Shown here: positions 37,247 through 45,480 of the stretch, in pieces | Layout: every line of letters begins with the position of its first letter | How positions within the stretch are numbered: position 1 is the first letter of the stretch | Source: Paracoccaceae bacterium | GTDB taxonomy: Bacteria > Pseudomonadota > Alphaproteobacteria > Rhodobacterales > Rhodobacteraceae | Reading direction: 5' to 3' | Length of the DNA stretch: 64,000 nt | Assembly: GCA_017854585.1 (NCBI GenBank) | Contig: JAFMHK010000002.1 | Coordinates: 62,001-126,000, forward strand | Program-made: the position numbers and the translations under genes | The notes under the pieces: generated by a model | What the model was told of the DNA's origin: nothing | The model's input: the letters and a program-made list of their open reading frames with translations, nothing else | Database searches by the model: none

Positions 37247-37316
37247 CCTGCGCCACGGCCTTACCGAAATATGCGGCGGCTTTGGCGGTTAAGCACGTGC
37301 CGACGGGAACGGGAGC

Positions 37317-38648
37317 CTAGCTGACCTTGGCCAGTGCGGCATCGATGCCAATCGCAAGCTTGTCGACCAGTTCGCCGATTTCATCGTTGGAAATGATGAA
37401 CGGCGGTGCCAGCAAGACATGATCACCCCGCGCACCATCAATCGTGCCCGACATCGGATAGCAGACCAGCCCCGCATCAAAGGCCGCCGCCTTGATCCGG
37501 GCAGCCAAGCGGGCATCGGCTCCAAAGGGGGCCTTGGTCTCTCGGTCGGCCACCAACTCCAGACCCAAGAAAAGCCCCCGCCCCCTGATGTCCCCGATGT
37601 TGGGGTGCTGGCCAAACCGCTCGATCAACGCCTCCGTCAGAATCGCGCCCTGAGCCTCGACCCGAGCGAGCAAGTCCCGCTCCAGAATGGCCGTCACCAC
37701 GGCCTTGCCGGCGGCGGCGGCGACGGGGTGGCCGATATAGGTATGCCCGTGCTGAAAAAATCCGCTGCCTCCGGCGATGGCATCGTAAATTTCAGCCGTG
37801 CACAGCATGGCGCCAATCGGCTGATACCCCGCGCCAAGGCCCTTTGCGATGCAGGCGATATCCGGGCTGATCCCGTCTTGTTCACTGGCGAAAAGGGTTC
37901 CTGTGCGGCCCATACCGCACATCACCTCGTCCAGAATCAGAAGCACGCCGTATGTGTCACAGATTTCGCGGACGCGGCGAAAGTATCCCGGTGCGGCGGG
38001 CACCGCGCCAAGCGTTGCACCAACAACAGGTTCGGCAATGAAGGCCATCACGGTGTCGGGCCCAAGACGCAGGATTTCATCCTCCAGCGCCTGTGCCGCG
38101 CGCAGACCATATGCCTCGGGCGTTTCGTGATCTTGTTGATGCCGATACGCGTAGCACGGGGGGATGTGGCTGACATCCATCAGAAGGGGGGCGAACTGGG
38201 CGCGGCGCCATGCATTGCCGCCCGCAGCCAACGCCCCAAGCGTGTTGCCGTGATAGCTTTGCTGCCGGGCGATCAGGCGGGCGCGTTGCGGTTCGCCCTT
38301 CTCCAGAAAATACTGCCGGGCAAGTTTCACCGCCGCCTCGGTGGCCTCGGACCCGCCAGATACAAAATACACACGATCAAGACCTGAGGGCGCGTTCGCA
38401 ACCAGAAGGTCAGCCAGATCCTCGGCCGGTTCCGAGGTGAAGAAACTGGTGTGCGCATACGCGATCTTGTCGACCTGCGCCTTGATCGCTGCGATCACCT
38501 GAGCATCGCCATGCCCAAGACAGGACACCGCGGCCCCGCCCGATGCATCCAGATATTGCTTGCCGGTGGTGTCGGTCAGGTAGCACCCCGCCCCCGACGC
38601 GATAACGGGCGGGGCAATCTTGCTGTGGCGAGGAAAGACGTGGGTCAA
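37317..38648 (-). CDS. Class III aminotransferase (second of the polyamine-like cluster)
   Basis: A 443-residue PLP-dependent class III aminotransferase. It opens APPVIASGAGCYLTD, has SGGSEATEAAVKLARQYF, the LDEVMCGMGRTG strand before the PLP lysine, and the PLP Lys in IAKGLGAGYQPIGA near residue 272. Members of this clade use omega-amino acids or polyamines with pyruvate or 2-oxoglutarate; the exact substrate cannot be read. The start is TTG at 38648, overlapping the C45 gene's stop (TTGA), with GGGAG upstream. It is the last gene of the cluster. Confidence 0.88.
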   Translation of the reverse strand: MTHVFPRHSKIAPPVIASGAGCYLTDTTGKQYLDASGGAAVSCLGHGDAQVIAAIKAQVDKIAYAHTSFFTSEPAEDLADLLVANAPSGLDRVYFVSGGSEATEAAVKLARQYFLEKGEPQRARLIARQQSYHGNTLGALAAGGNAWRRAQFAPLLMDVSHIPPCYAYRHQQDHETPEAYGLRAAQALEDEILRLGPDTVMAFIAEPVVGATLGAVPAAPGYFRRVREICDTYGVLLILDEVMCGMGRTGTLFASEQDGISPDIACIAKGLGAGYQPIGAMLCTAEIYDAIAGGSGFFQHGHTYIGHPVAAAAGKAVVTAILERDLLARVEAQGAILTEALIERFGQHPNIGDIRGRGLFLGLELVADRETKAPFGADARLAARIKAAAFDAGLVCYPMSGTIDGARGDHVLLAPPFIISNDEIGELVDKLAIGIDAALAKVS

Positions 38649-39634
38649 ATCGCGGGCTCCCTTGGTGTTGGTGTATGAATCATGCGGCTGCTTTCAACGA
38701 AATCGTCAAAACCCAGCTTCCACAAGGCACCCGGCCACCGCAGTTCCATCTGGCGCAGCCGGGGCCGATAGACGGCGGTGTAAAGCGTGCCGAAACCTTC
38801 CCCAAAGGCGCTGGAATAAAGCGGCGGCTTGAGGAAGGCGTTGATGAATTTCTCTTCGGGGTCGCGGTGGAGCATCAGCCGGTTCAACAAGAAACGTTCG
38901 CGTTCGACCGTTGCCGTGAACCGCGCCTGAAGATGCATTTCCGCGCGGTCTTGGTGGTTGGTCGCGACGGCGGCATGGCTGATGCGGGTTTCACGGTCAG
39001 GGGCCATTGCCGCGGTCAGAAAATTGCGCCGTTCGTCGATGACCGTGATGTTGTAGCTCATGTGCGTCGGAAGCCGCGCCAACGCCGCACCCGCCTGTTG
39101 CGCCGTATCGCAGGTCTGCAAGATGTATCGCAAGATAAGTGGCACGCCGAAACCGTCACCTACCGCGCGTCTGCCGCCAAAGGTCAACGACAGGGCAAGC
39201 CCCGCATCGTTCATGCCGTCGACAAGCCCCCACAGGCCGTCCGAGATGCCGACAACCCGGCGCCCCAGCCAACTGGTATCCAGAATAACACGGTCAAAAG
39301 CATGCGGGCTATAATCGTAGTTGCGGACCAAGACGGGTTCGGCGCCGGGCCATATTGCCTGACTGCAGCCAGCCACATAGGCGGGCGGGCAGTAGAACGA
39401 CAAGAACCTTGCTGCCTGATCGCTCCCGCCGGACAATTCGCACAACTGATCATAAAGCGGCACGATCTCGGGCATGTGAATGGTCAGCGCCCGGCGGCAC
39501 GCGCCATAGGTCGGCCGCGATTCTGCACCGTCCTGAAGCCACCAACGACGATAGTCGGGCCAATATTCGTGGAAAAGCCCGGCCCATTTCGGGCCGGGCT
39601 GAAGTTCGCTGATGGCGCGCCAAATCATGTCCAT
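38645..39634 (-). CDS. C45-family autoproteolytic acyltransferase/hydrolase
   Basis: A 329-residue Ntn-hydrolase of the C45 family (penicillin-acyltransferase-like), in which the chain cuts itself before a nucleophilic Cys. Gly89-Cys90 (AGCSQAIW) is the expected cleavage site, followed by the family strand EPVLVRNYDYSP. This would leave a small alpha chain of 89 residues and a beta chain of 240. No signal peptide. Relatives hydrolyse amides or transfer acyl groups on small amine compounds. It sits between the ATP-grasp and the second aminotransferase and shares a 4-bp overlap with the latter. Substrate unknown. Confidence 0.85.
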   Translation of the reverse strand: MDMIWRAISELQPGPKWAGLFHEYWPDYRRWWLQDGAESRPTYGACRRALTIHMPEIVPLYDQLCELSGGSDQAARFLSFYCPPAYVAGCSQAIWPGAEPVLVRNYDYSPHAFDRVILDTSWLGRRVVGISDGLWGLVDGMNDAGLALSLTFGGRRAVGDGFGVPLILRYILQTCDTAQQAGAALARLPTHMSYNITVIDERRNFLTAAMAPDRETRISHAAVATNHQDRAEMHLQARFTATVERERFLLNRLMLHRDPEEKFINAFLKPPLYSSAFGEGFGTLYTAVYRPRLRQMELRWPGALWKLGFDDFVESSRMIHTPTPREPAI

Positions 39635-39664
39635 TTCACGAGCCTTTTCAGTTCAAAGCCGACG

Positions 39665-41125
39665 CTACATTATCTTGAACGCCGGGTCGGCGACAACAGG
39701 TCCGGCCGTTTCAACCGGGATCGGCGTTGCGGCAAAGCTGTTCTTGATGCCGTGGATCCAGCGCTTCGCGCGTTCGTTGAGCTGGAACCCGTTCGTCATG
39801 GACCGCCCACGCGTCACCAAGATACCCAGATCGGCCCCTTCATAACGGTAATCACCCGGCTTGAGGATGCGCAGGAAGAACGCCTCGTTCTCGCTTTCCA
39901 CCGCGCGGCGGTGGTAATCGAAGCGGTCAAAGACCACGCGACCATCTTCCAGCATCTTGTAGATGCCAGATTCCGGCGCCTGCGTCAGGATATCGATGTT
40001 GTCATCGGTATGCTTGATGACCATCTGGCTCCAGCCGTCGATCATATCCGGGTCCGCCCAACGGGCGTTCAATTCCGCCACATCAAGCTGGAATTTCTTC
40101 TTCGAAAACTCAAGCAGATGGAACAGGAACAGTGGCGCGTCCGCATGCGCGAACGCGGCATGGTTGGTCATCGAACTTGCGCCAGTGATGCGCGGGTTCA
40201 GTTCCCCCAGCCAGATGTCACCGGATTTCTTTTCGATCAGGAAATCGAGTTCGAAATAGCCGCGATAGCCTTCCTTGCGGAGCTGTTCACCAAATTTGAA
40301 GGTCAGGTCGCGGGCCTTCTGGCGCACCTTTGGCGGGAACGCGGTCGCGAAAATCTCGTTTCCGCACCAACCGCCACGATAGGGCGTCAGATCCTTGAAG
40401 CCGACAAGTTCGGTCATCAACGGCCCGACAATCGTGCCCTCCTTGGTCGCACACCCTTCGATGGCGGACCCGCGGCAATCAATCCGCTTCATGATCTTGA
40501 TTTCGCCCTCGCCCACGATCTCATGTTCATGGCGGCGGAAATCGGCCTCGGACTTGATGAAGAAGGTCGTGTGTCCGCTATCGCCGAAGGCCGATTGCAA
40601 CACCAGATCATGGCCGATACCCGCCTTCTCGCAGGTCTTGCGCAGATCATCGTAATCCTTGACCTCGGCCAGCACGTTGGGCACCGACGGCACCCCGGCC
40701 TTGTTGCCGATGCGCACTGTCTCGATCTTGTTGTCCATGTTCGTCCGGAGCTTGGCCTTGGGGAACCAGACGTCGCCGCCCAGCTCCTTGGCCAGACGTT
40801 CGGTTTCTTCGTCGAACATCAGGAAGACAAACTTGGGTTTGCCACCGCGGCGCTTGATCAGGTCAACGACCTCTTTGTGCTGCAAGAGGTAATTGTTGAT
40901 GTCCTCGATCGACTGGAACTCGGCGTGGGGCGCCTCGGACGGGACGAACACGTTGGGATGGCGGCCATCGTAGCAGTCGATGTAGCAGATATATTTGAAG
41001 TTCTTGCACCATTCATCGATGCCGAGCAGGTTAAAATTTGTCGCCGAAACGAAATAGATCGGGTCCTCGTTACGATGAAAATAACGGCGGATTTCAGATA
41101 TGTTCTTGAGTTCGGTCTTGGGCAT
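39665..41125 (-). CDS. ATP-grasp ligase (biotin-carboxylase-like, unknown substrate)
   Basis: A 486-residue protein, starting MPKTELKNISEIRRYF with GGGAG upstream; the 82-codon extension to 41371 is not family-like. It has an N-terminal Rossmann-like region with FVLFL-type strands (to about 120), then a lid with DKIETVRIGNKAGVPSVPN near 130-150. The ATP-grasp core contains LVLQSAFGDSGHTTFF, KIMKRIDCRGSAIEG, and FELDFLIEKKSGDIWLGELNPRITG (metal-binding Glu/Asn) near 320-345. No biotin-carrier domain or carboxyltransferase is nearby, so it probably joins a carboxylate to an amine. It is 16 bp downstream of the decarboxylase. Confidence 0.78.
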   Translation of the reverse strand: MPKTELKNISEIRRYFHRNEDPIYFVSATNFNLLGIDEWCKNFKYICYIDCYDGRHPNVFVPSEAPHAEFQSIEDINNYLLQHKEVVDLIKRRGGKPKFVFLMFDEETERLAKELGGDVWFPKAKLRTNMDNKIETVRIGNKAGVPSVPNVLAEVKDYDDLRKTCEKAGIGHDLVLQSAFGDSGHTTFFIKSEADFRRHEHEIVGEGEIKIMKRIDCRGSAIEGCATKEGTIVGPLMTELVGFKDLTPYRGGWCGNEIFATAFPPKVRQKARDLTFKFGEQLRKEGYRGYFELDFLIEKKSGDIWLGELNPRITGASSMTNHAAFAHADAPLFLFHLLEFSKKKFQLDVAELNARWADPDMIDGWSQMVIKHTDDNIDILTQAPESGIYKMLEDGRVVFDRFDYHRRAVESENEAFFLRILKPGDYRYEGADLGILVTRGRSMTNGFQLNERAKRWIHGIKNSFAATPIPVETAGPVVADPAFKIM

Positions 41126-41141
41126 CAAATCTCTCCCTGTC

Positions 41142-43883
41142 CTATTCGGCTGCTGTTTTTTGGTCGATCTTGCCTGCATGGCGGGCAAGCGCTTCGGCGG
41201 TGAACACCCGAAGGCCAAGCTCGGGGCGGTAGCCATGGATTTCATTGACATCCAGCGCCCGCATGAAGGCCAGAATCTCGGATGAGATGACCTGCCCCGG
41301 CACAAGGATCGGGAAACCGGGCGGATAAGGGATGATGAACGACGCCGACACGACCTCCTGCCCCTGTTCAAGTGCTTCCTTGAGTGAGCCGTTCAGTTCC
41401 ATGTAGTCGCAGTTATCCTCGTCATAACTCAGGAAAAATGCGCTGCGTATATCGCCCTCGGTCGTCTCTCCGGGGCTGCGGAATGCATCGTCGAACCGCG
41501 AAAAATCGGGGAGCGGCGGCAGATCCTGCATCAGGTTCTTGACCCGTCGATCGAAGGCCAGACGTTCCATCTTGGACGCGTCATCAAGCAGTTCGTCCAG
41601 ACCCTTGGCGATTTCGACCAGCACCTCGATCAAATATGCGACCGAAGACCGAGTGGTGCCGATATTGGTCATGAACAAGACGGTATTGCGCGAGGTCTTG
41701 TTGATCTGGATGCCGTATTTATCCATCAAGATCTGGGTTTTGAACGTATCGCCGTCCCATCCGGTACCGCCCACGGCCAAGGTCACACGGGTCGCGTCCA
41801 GAACGAATTCGTCCTTTTCCCAACAATCCCAGATATCGGTCCAACCCTGTTCGGGATCGTAATAGCTGGTGACGCCACTTTCGCGGAATTCCTCGGGGAT
41901 CATGTCACCAGCCGACAGCACCTTGAAATACCGTTGCAGCAGCGGATGGGTGGAGATGGCGCGCCGCATGGACATGGCGGCCTCGACCTGACGCTGAACG
42001 AATTCATAGCCTTCCAATTCGACCTGCCTGCGCCCGACATCAAGCGACGCAATGATCTGATAATTGGGCGAGGTCGACGTATGCGTCATGTAGGCTTCGT
42101 GAAAGCTTTGTTCGACTTCGCCTTTGAAGTCCTGATCGTTGACGTGGATCATGGAGCCCTGCCGAAGTGACGTCAGCGTCTTGTGCGTGGATTGGGTTGC
42201 ATAGACCCGTACCCGTGCCTTGGGTGACGGGATCAGCCGGGTGTTGAGCAGCGTTTCGTCGTCTGCATCCCCAAGCACGTCCTGCTGCGCCGCGTAGGCC
42301 TTGGCGTGCGCATCGGATTTCAGCCGCACGCGAAACGTGTTTGCCGCGTTCATGGCGGTGCGGTGGCGATACGTCGGGCCAAAGCGCGCAAAAGCGAACC
42401 ACGCCTCGTCCCACAGGAAGACAAGGTCGGGTTTGATGGCAAGGCATTCCTCCATCACCCGTTCGACATTGTAGACGACGCCGTCAAACGTGCAGTTGGT
42501 CAGCAACAGCATGCGGACGCGATCAAGCTTGCCCTCGGCCTTGAGCTTGAGCAGCTGATGCTTGATTTCCTTGAGCGGAACCGCGCCGTACATCGAATAT
42601 TCATTGAGCGGGTAGCTATCCAGATAGACCACCTGCGCGCCCGCCAGAACCATCCCATAGTGATGCGACTTGTGGCAATCACGGTCGACCAGAACGATGT
42701 CGCCGGGCCGCACCAGCGCCTGCACAACGACCTTGTTGCAGGTCGAGGTGCCGTTGGTGGCAAAGAAGGTCTGTTTCGATCCGAACGCACGGGCGGCAAG
42801 TTCCTGTGCTTCCTTGATGGTCCCGTGCGGTTCCAACAAGCTGTCAAGCCCGCCCGACGTGGCCGAGGTTTCAGCCATGAAGATATTGGGGCCGTAAAAC
42901 GCACCCATATCCTGAATCCAATGGCTGCGCGAAATGGATTTGCCACGGCTGATCGGCATGGCGTGGAACACACCCGTGGGCTGGCGGGAATATTCCTTGA
43001 GCGCCGTGAAGAATGGGGTCTTGAAGCGCGCCTGAACCCCGCGAAGGATGTTCAGATGCAGTTCCATGAAATCTTCTTGATTGTAGAAGACGCGCCGGCA
43101 AATCCCCAGATCGTGACCGGCGATTTCCTCGACTGATCTGTCCGTCACAAGATATGCGTCCAACTCGGGGCGAACCCGCGCAATCAGGCGGCACAGTTCG
43201 GGGCCATATTCCTCGGGCGCGATCTCGGCGATGCTTTCGGCACCCCCGGCCGGGTTGAGATAGCGTTTCAGAATCGGCAGATCGATGTTGGTTTCCATCG
43301 TCAGGCCGGGGCGAACCACGATCGCCTGAATATTATGGTTGAACAAGACCGCGATCAGCGCGTCCTGCACGCTGGGCACCACCACCGTTTCATAGTGAAA
43401 CGCATCCTCCGTCCGGCGCAGCGATTGCATGCTTTGCTTGACCCAGCGTTCCTGATGTTCGGTCAGATCGTCGACGACCAATACCTCGAAATATGGCTTG
43501 GTCAGCGCGCGCGCTTCCAGCGACAGCTGTGCTTCATCTTCGTGATCATCGTGTTCGACATTGTCGCGGTCCAGCGGGACATGACGCCGACGGTAGGCAC
43601 CTGACGTCATGGCCCGTGTCGCGCGCCGCACGGAAAAGGCGGCATCATCGTAATGCCCATGTTCGAATTGACGACGCATGCTGTCAAACGCCGATAGGCC
43701 CGGAAACGCCCAGTAGCGTTCGATGGGTTCCAGCACCTTGAACAGTTTTTCGACAGAGGCGAGTTTTGCCTTGGCGTGTTTGCCGGCTGGTTCGCGCGCA
43801 AGCAATTCCAACCCCTGCCGGAGGGCGCTCCATCGATCAGTTCTAACCTGACCCGCCGAGTAATAGTCGTTCATCGACTCCAT
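41142..43883 (-). CDS. Orn/Lys/Arg decarboxylase with long N-terminal extension
   Basis: A 913-residue fold-type I PLP decarboxylase of the inducible Orn/Lys/Arg type. The start ATG at 43883 has GGAGG upstream. An N-terminal helical extension of about 125 residues precedes the receiver-like wing domain (about 130-265: EVLVVDDLTEH). The PLP domain (about 300-600) has ATNGTSTCNK, WDEAWF and STHK with the PLP Lys568; the C-terminal domain follows. Typical family members are 710-755 residues, so the first 125 and a loop at 500-555 (KAYAAQQDVLGD region) are additions. Lysine, arginine or ornithine specificity cannot be read. It is followed by the ATP-grasp ligase at 16 bp. Confidence 0.9.
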   Translation of the reverse strand: MESMNDYYSAGQVRTDRWSALRQGLELLAREPAGKHAKAKLASVEKLFKVLEPIERYWAFPGLSAFDSMRRQFEHGHYDDAAFSVRRATRAMTSGAYRRRHVPLDRDNVEHDDHEDEAQLSLEARALTKPYFEVLVVDDLTEHQERWVKQSMQSLRRTEDAFHYETVVVPSVQDALIAVLFNHNIQAIVVRPGLTMETNIDLPILKRYLNPAGGAESIAEIAPEEYGPELCRLIARVRPELDAYLVTDRSVEEIAGHDLGICRRVFYNQEDFMELHLNILRGVQARFKTPFFTALKEYSRQPTGVFHAMPISRGKSISRSHWIQDMGAFYGPNIFMAETSATSGGLDSLLEPHGTIKEAQELAARAFGSKQTFFATNGTSTCNKVVVQALVRPGDIVLVDRDCHKSHHYGMVLAGAQVVYLDSYPLNEYSMYGAVPLKEIKHQLLKLKAEGKLDRVRMLLLTNCTFDGVVYNVERVMEECLAIKPDLVFLWDEAWFAFARFGPTYRHRTAMNAANTFRVRLKSDAHAKAYAAQQDVLGDADDETLLNTRLIPSPKARVRVYATQSTHKTLTSLRQGSMIHVNDQDFKGEVEQSFHEAYMTHTSTSPNYQIIASLDVGRRQVELEGYEFVQRQVEAAMSMRRAISTHPLLQRYFKVLSAGDMIPEEFRESGVTSYYDPEQGWTDIWDCWEKDEFVLDATRVTLAVGGTGWDGDTFKTQILMDKYGIQINKTSRNTVLFMTNIGTTRSSVAYLIEVLVEIAKGLDELLDDASKMERLAFDRRVKNLMQDLPPLPDFSRFDDAFRSPGETTEGDIRSAFFLSYDEDNCDYMELNGSLKEALEQGQEVVSASFIIPYPPGFPILVPGQVISSEILAFMRALDVNEIHGYRPELGLRVFTAEALARHAGKIDQKTAAE

Positions 43884-43962
43884 CACATCCTCCAATTCGA
43901 TTTCTGTTCACGGCGACGCGCAGCTTGAAACCTCCCGCAGCAGCAGGGTTTTTGGCTTTGCC

Positions 43963-44961
43963 TCAACCGGTTATTGTCTTGCCTCCAAGTCCTGCGGTTT
44001 CGTTGCCATCCTCGCCAGCGTACGAGACCAGATTGGTCGGGTTGAACGGCTCAGGAGTGGTGCTTTTCAATTCGCTTCTGGGATCGGCGATCATGCCTGC
44101 CCGCGATCCCTGCTGCGGGATGGCAAGCGGCCCAAGGCTTTGCAGGTATGCATCTGTCCCGCTGCTTCGGTCGTAGACCGTAAAATCCACTTCCCGGTCG
44201 CGGAAACTTTTCAGAACCTGACCCAGACCCTTCATGCCCGTTTCGCGCTGGCGCCTGACAAGGGCCATATCAACCTCGATCGGAAAGGCATCTTCATGAC
44301 CGGCGGATTGATGCAACACATGCGCAGACGGGTCGACCACGACTGACCGCCCAATACCGCCCGCGCCCAATCCATTGACGCTGAAGACATAGCATTGGAA
44401 CTGGGCGGCGGTGGCCCGCGCAATGGCGATTTCGGCGTCGCGGTCCCAGGTTCCCGTCAGAACCGGCAACAATAGCACCTCGACCCCTTGCGACGTCAGT
44501 TGCCGCGTCGTTTCCGGGAACCAGATGTCATAGCAGATCGAAAGCCCGAACCGCCCGACTTCCGGCACGTCGAAGATGCAGAACTCGGTTCCCGCATCGA
44601 CGCCCTCTTCATAGGGGCGGAACGGAAACATCTTGCGGTAGCTGGCTTCGATTTCACCGTCGGGCCGGATCACGGTTGCGGTGTTATAGATCTTTCCGTC
44701 CGGTGCAGTTTCAAACATCGAGCCCGGGATAAGCCATATGTTATGGCGCCGCGCGATCGCTTGAAATTTCTCGATGTGCTCGTTCATCAGGGGCAGGGAA
44801 AACTTGGTCAGCGGCCCAAGCGGCGACAGTTCGCTGAACAAGACCATTTGGGTCCACGGAAACCGGGCCATCAGGATATCGATGCGCTGCAGCATTCCGT
44901 CGACGTTGGGCTGAAGGGCGTTCACATACATTTGCATGCCAGCAATGGCAAAGGGGGTCAT
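43963..44961 (-). CDS. Carbon-nitrogen hydrolase (nitrilase superfamily)
   Basis: A 332-residue C-N hydrolase with the Glu-Lys-Cys triad visible as Glu44 (FSELSPLG), Lys110 (YRKMFPFRP) and Cys143 (SICYDIWFPE). It is an amidase-type member rather than a true nitrilase by motif context; a long C-terminal tail (from about 285) is not conserved. Related enzymes include N-carbamoylputrescine amidase and omega-amidase, so amide cleavage on a polyamine-type or omega-amino compound fits the neighbourhood. It sits between uspA and the decarboxylase. Confidence 0.87.
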   Translation of the reverse strand: MTPFAIAGMQMYVNALQPNVDGMLQRIDILMARFPWTQMVLFSELSPLGPLTKFSLPLMNEHIEKFQAIARRHNIWLIPGSMFETAPDGKIYNTATVIRPDGEIEASYRKMFPFRPYEEGVDAGTEFCIFDVPEVGRFGLSICYDIWFPETTRQLTSQGVEVLLLPVLTGTWDRDAEIAIARATAAQFQCYVFSVNGLGAGGIGRSVVVDPSAHVLHQSAGHEDAFPIEVDMALVRRQRETGMKGLGQVLKSFRDREVDFTVYDRSSGTDAYLQSLGPLAIPQQGSRAGMIADPRSELKSTTPEPFNPTNLVSYAGEDGNETAGLGGKTITG

Positions 44962-45037
44962 TCTTGAAGGTTCCTTGGATGGTCTGTGCCGATGGGGTCG
45001 CCAAAGGCTGCAGGCGCGTTGATCATTGGCCCCACAT

Positions 45038-45469
45038 CTATCCCCTTATAACCAGGACCGACACCGGGGATCGGCGCACAACGCGGTCGGCTTCGGACCC
45101 GATCAGAAATTCGCGTACCCGATCCGGAGCATGGCTGGCCATGACCACAAGATCCGGCTGCAGGGTTTCGATCTGCTTGATCACTTCCTCATGCACCCGA
45201 CCGTGTGCCACGTGCGTGATCGGCCTGCTGTCGCCGGGCACTTCCTTCGCGATCAGGGCTTCAAGGCTGGATTTCGCGGTGACCAGCGCCTCGGCCTCGA
45301 AGGTTTCGGGGAAGTAGCTGGCGACCATAGACGATTGGAACGCCGGAACCACCGTCAACACGTGAAGTTCCGCGCCATATGCACGGGCCAGATCAAGAGC
45401 TTGCGGCAAGGCCTTGGACCATGACCCGGAATGGTTGAGATCGATGGTCAGCAAAATGCGTTTGTACAT
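45038..45469 (-). CDS. Universal stress protein (UspA family)
   Basis: A 143-residue single-domain UspA protein starting MYKRILLTIDLNHSG, with GAAGGAG before the ATG. The ATP-binding end motif reads MASHAPDRVREFLIGSEADRVV; the first glycine pair of the usual G-2x-G-9x-G-S pattern is missing (SHAPDR), so nucleotide binding is uncertain. It lies 11 bp after the TRAP permease gene. Usp proteins next to TRAP transporters can regulate them, as TeaD does for the Halomonas ectoine transporter, so a transport-control role is plausible. Confidence 0.87.
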   Translation of the reverse strand: MYKRILLTIDLNHSGSWSKALPQALDLARAYGAELHVLTVVPAFQSSMVASYFPETFEAEALVTAKSSLEALIAKEVPGDSRPITHVAHGRVHEEVIKQIETLQPDLVVMASHAPDRVREFLIGSEADRVVRRSPVSVLVIRG

Positions 45470-45480
45470 CGGTGCCTCCT

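Noticed and set aside
38675..41203. 842-codon plus-strand open frame
   Set aside because: Lies opposite the C45 and ATP-grasp genes, both with clear motifs; no ribosome binding site or domain on the plus strand.
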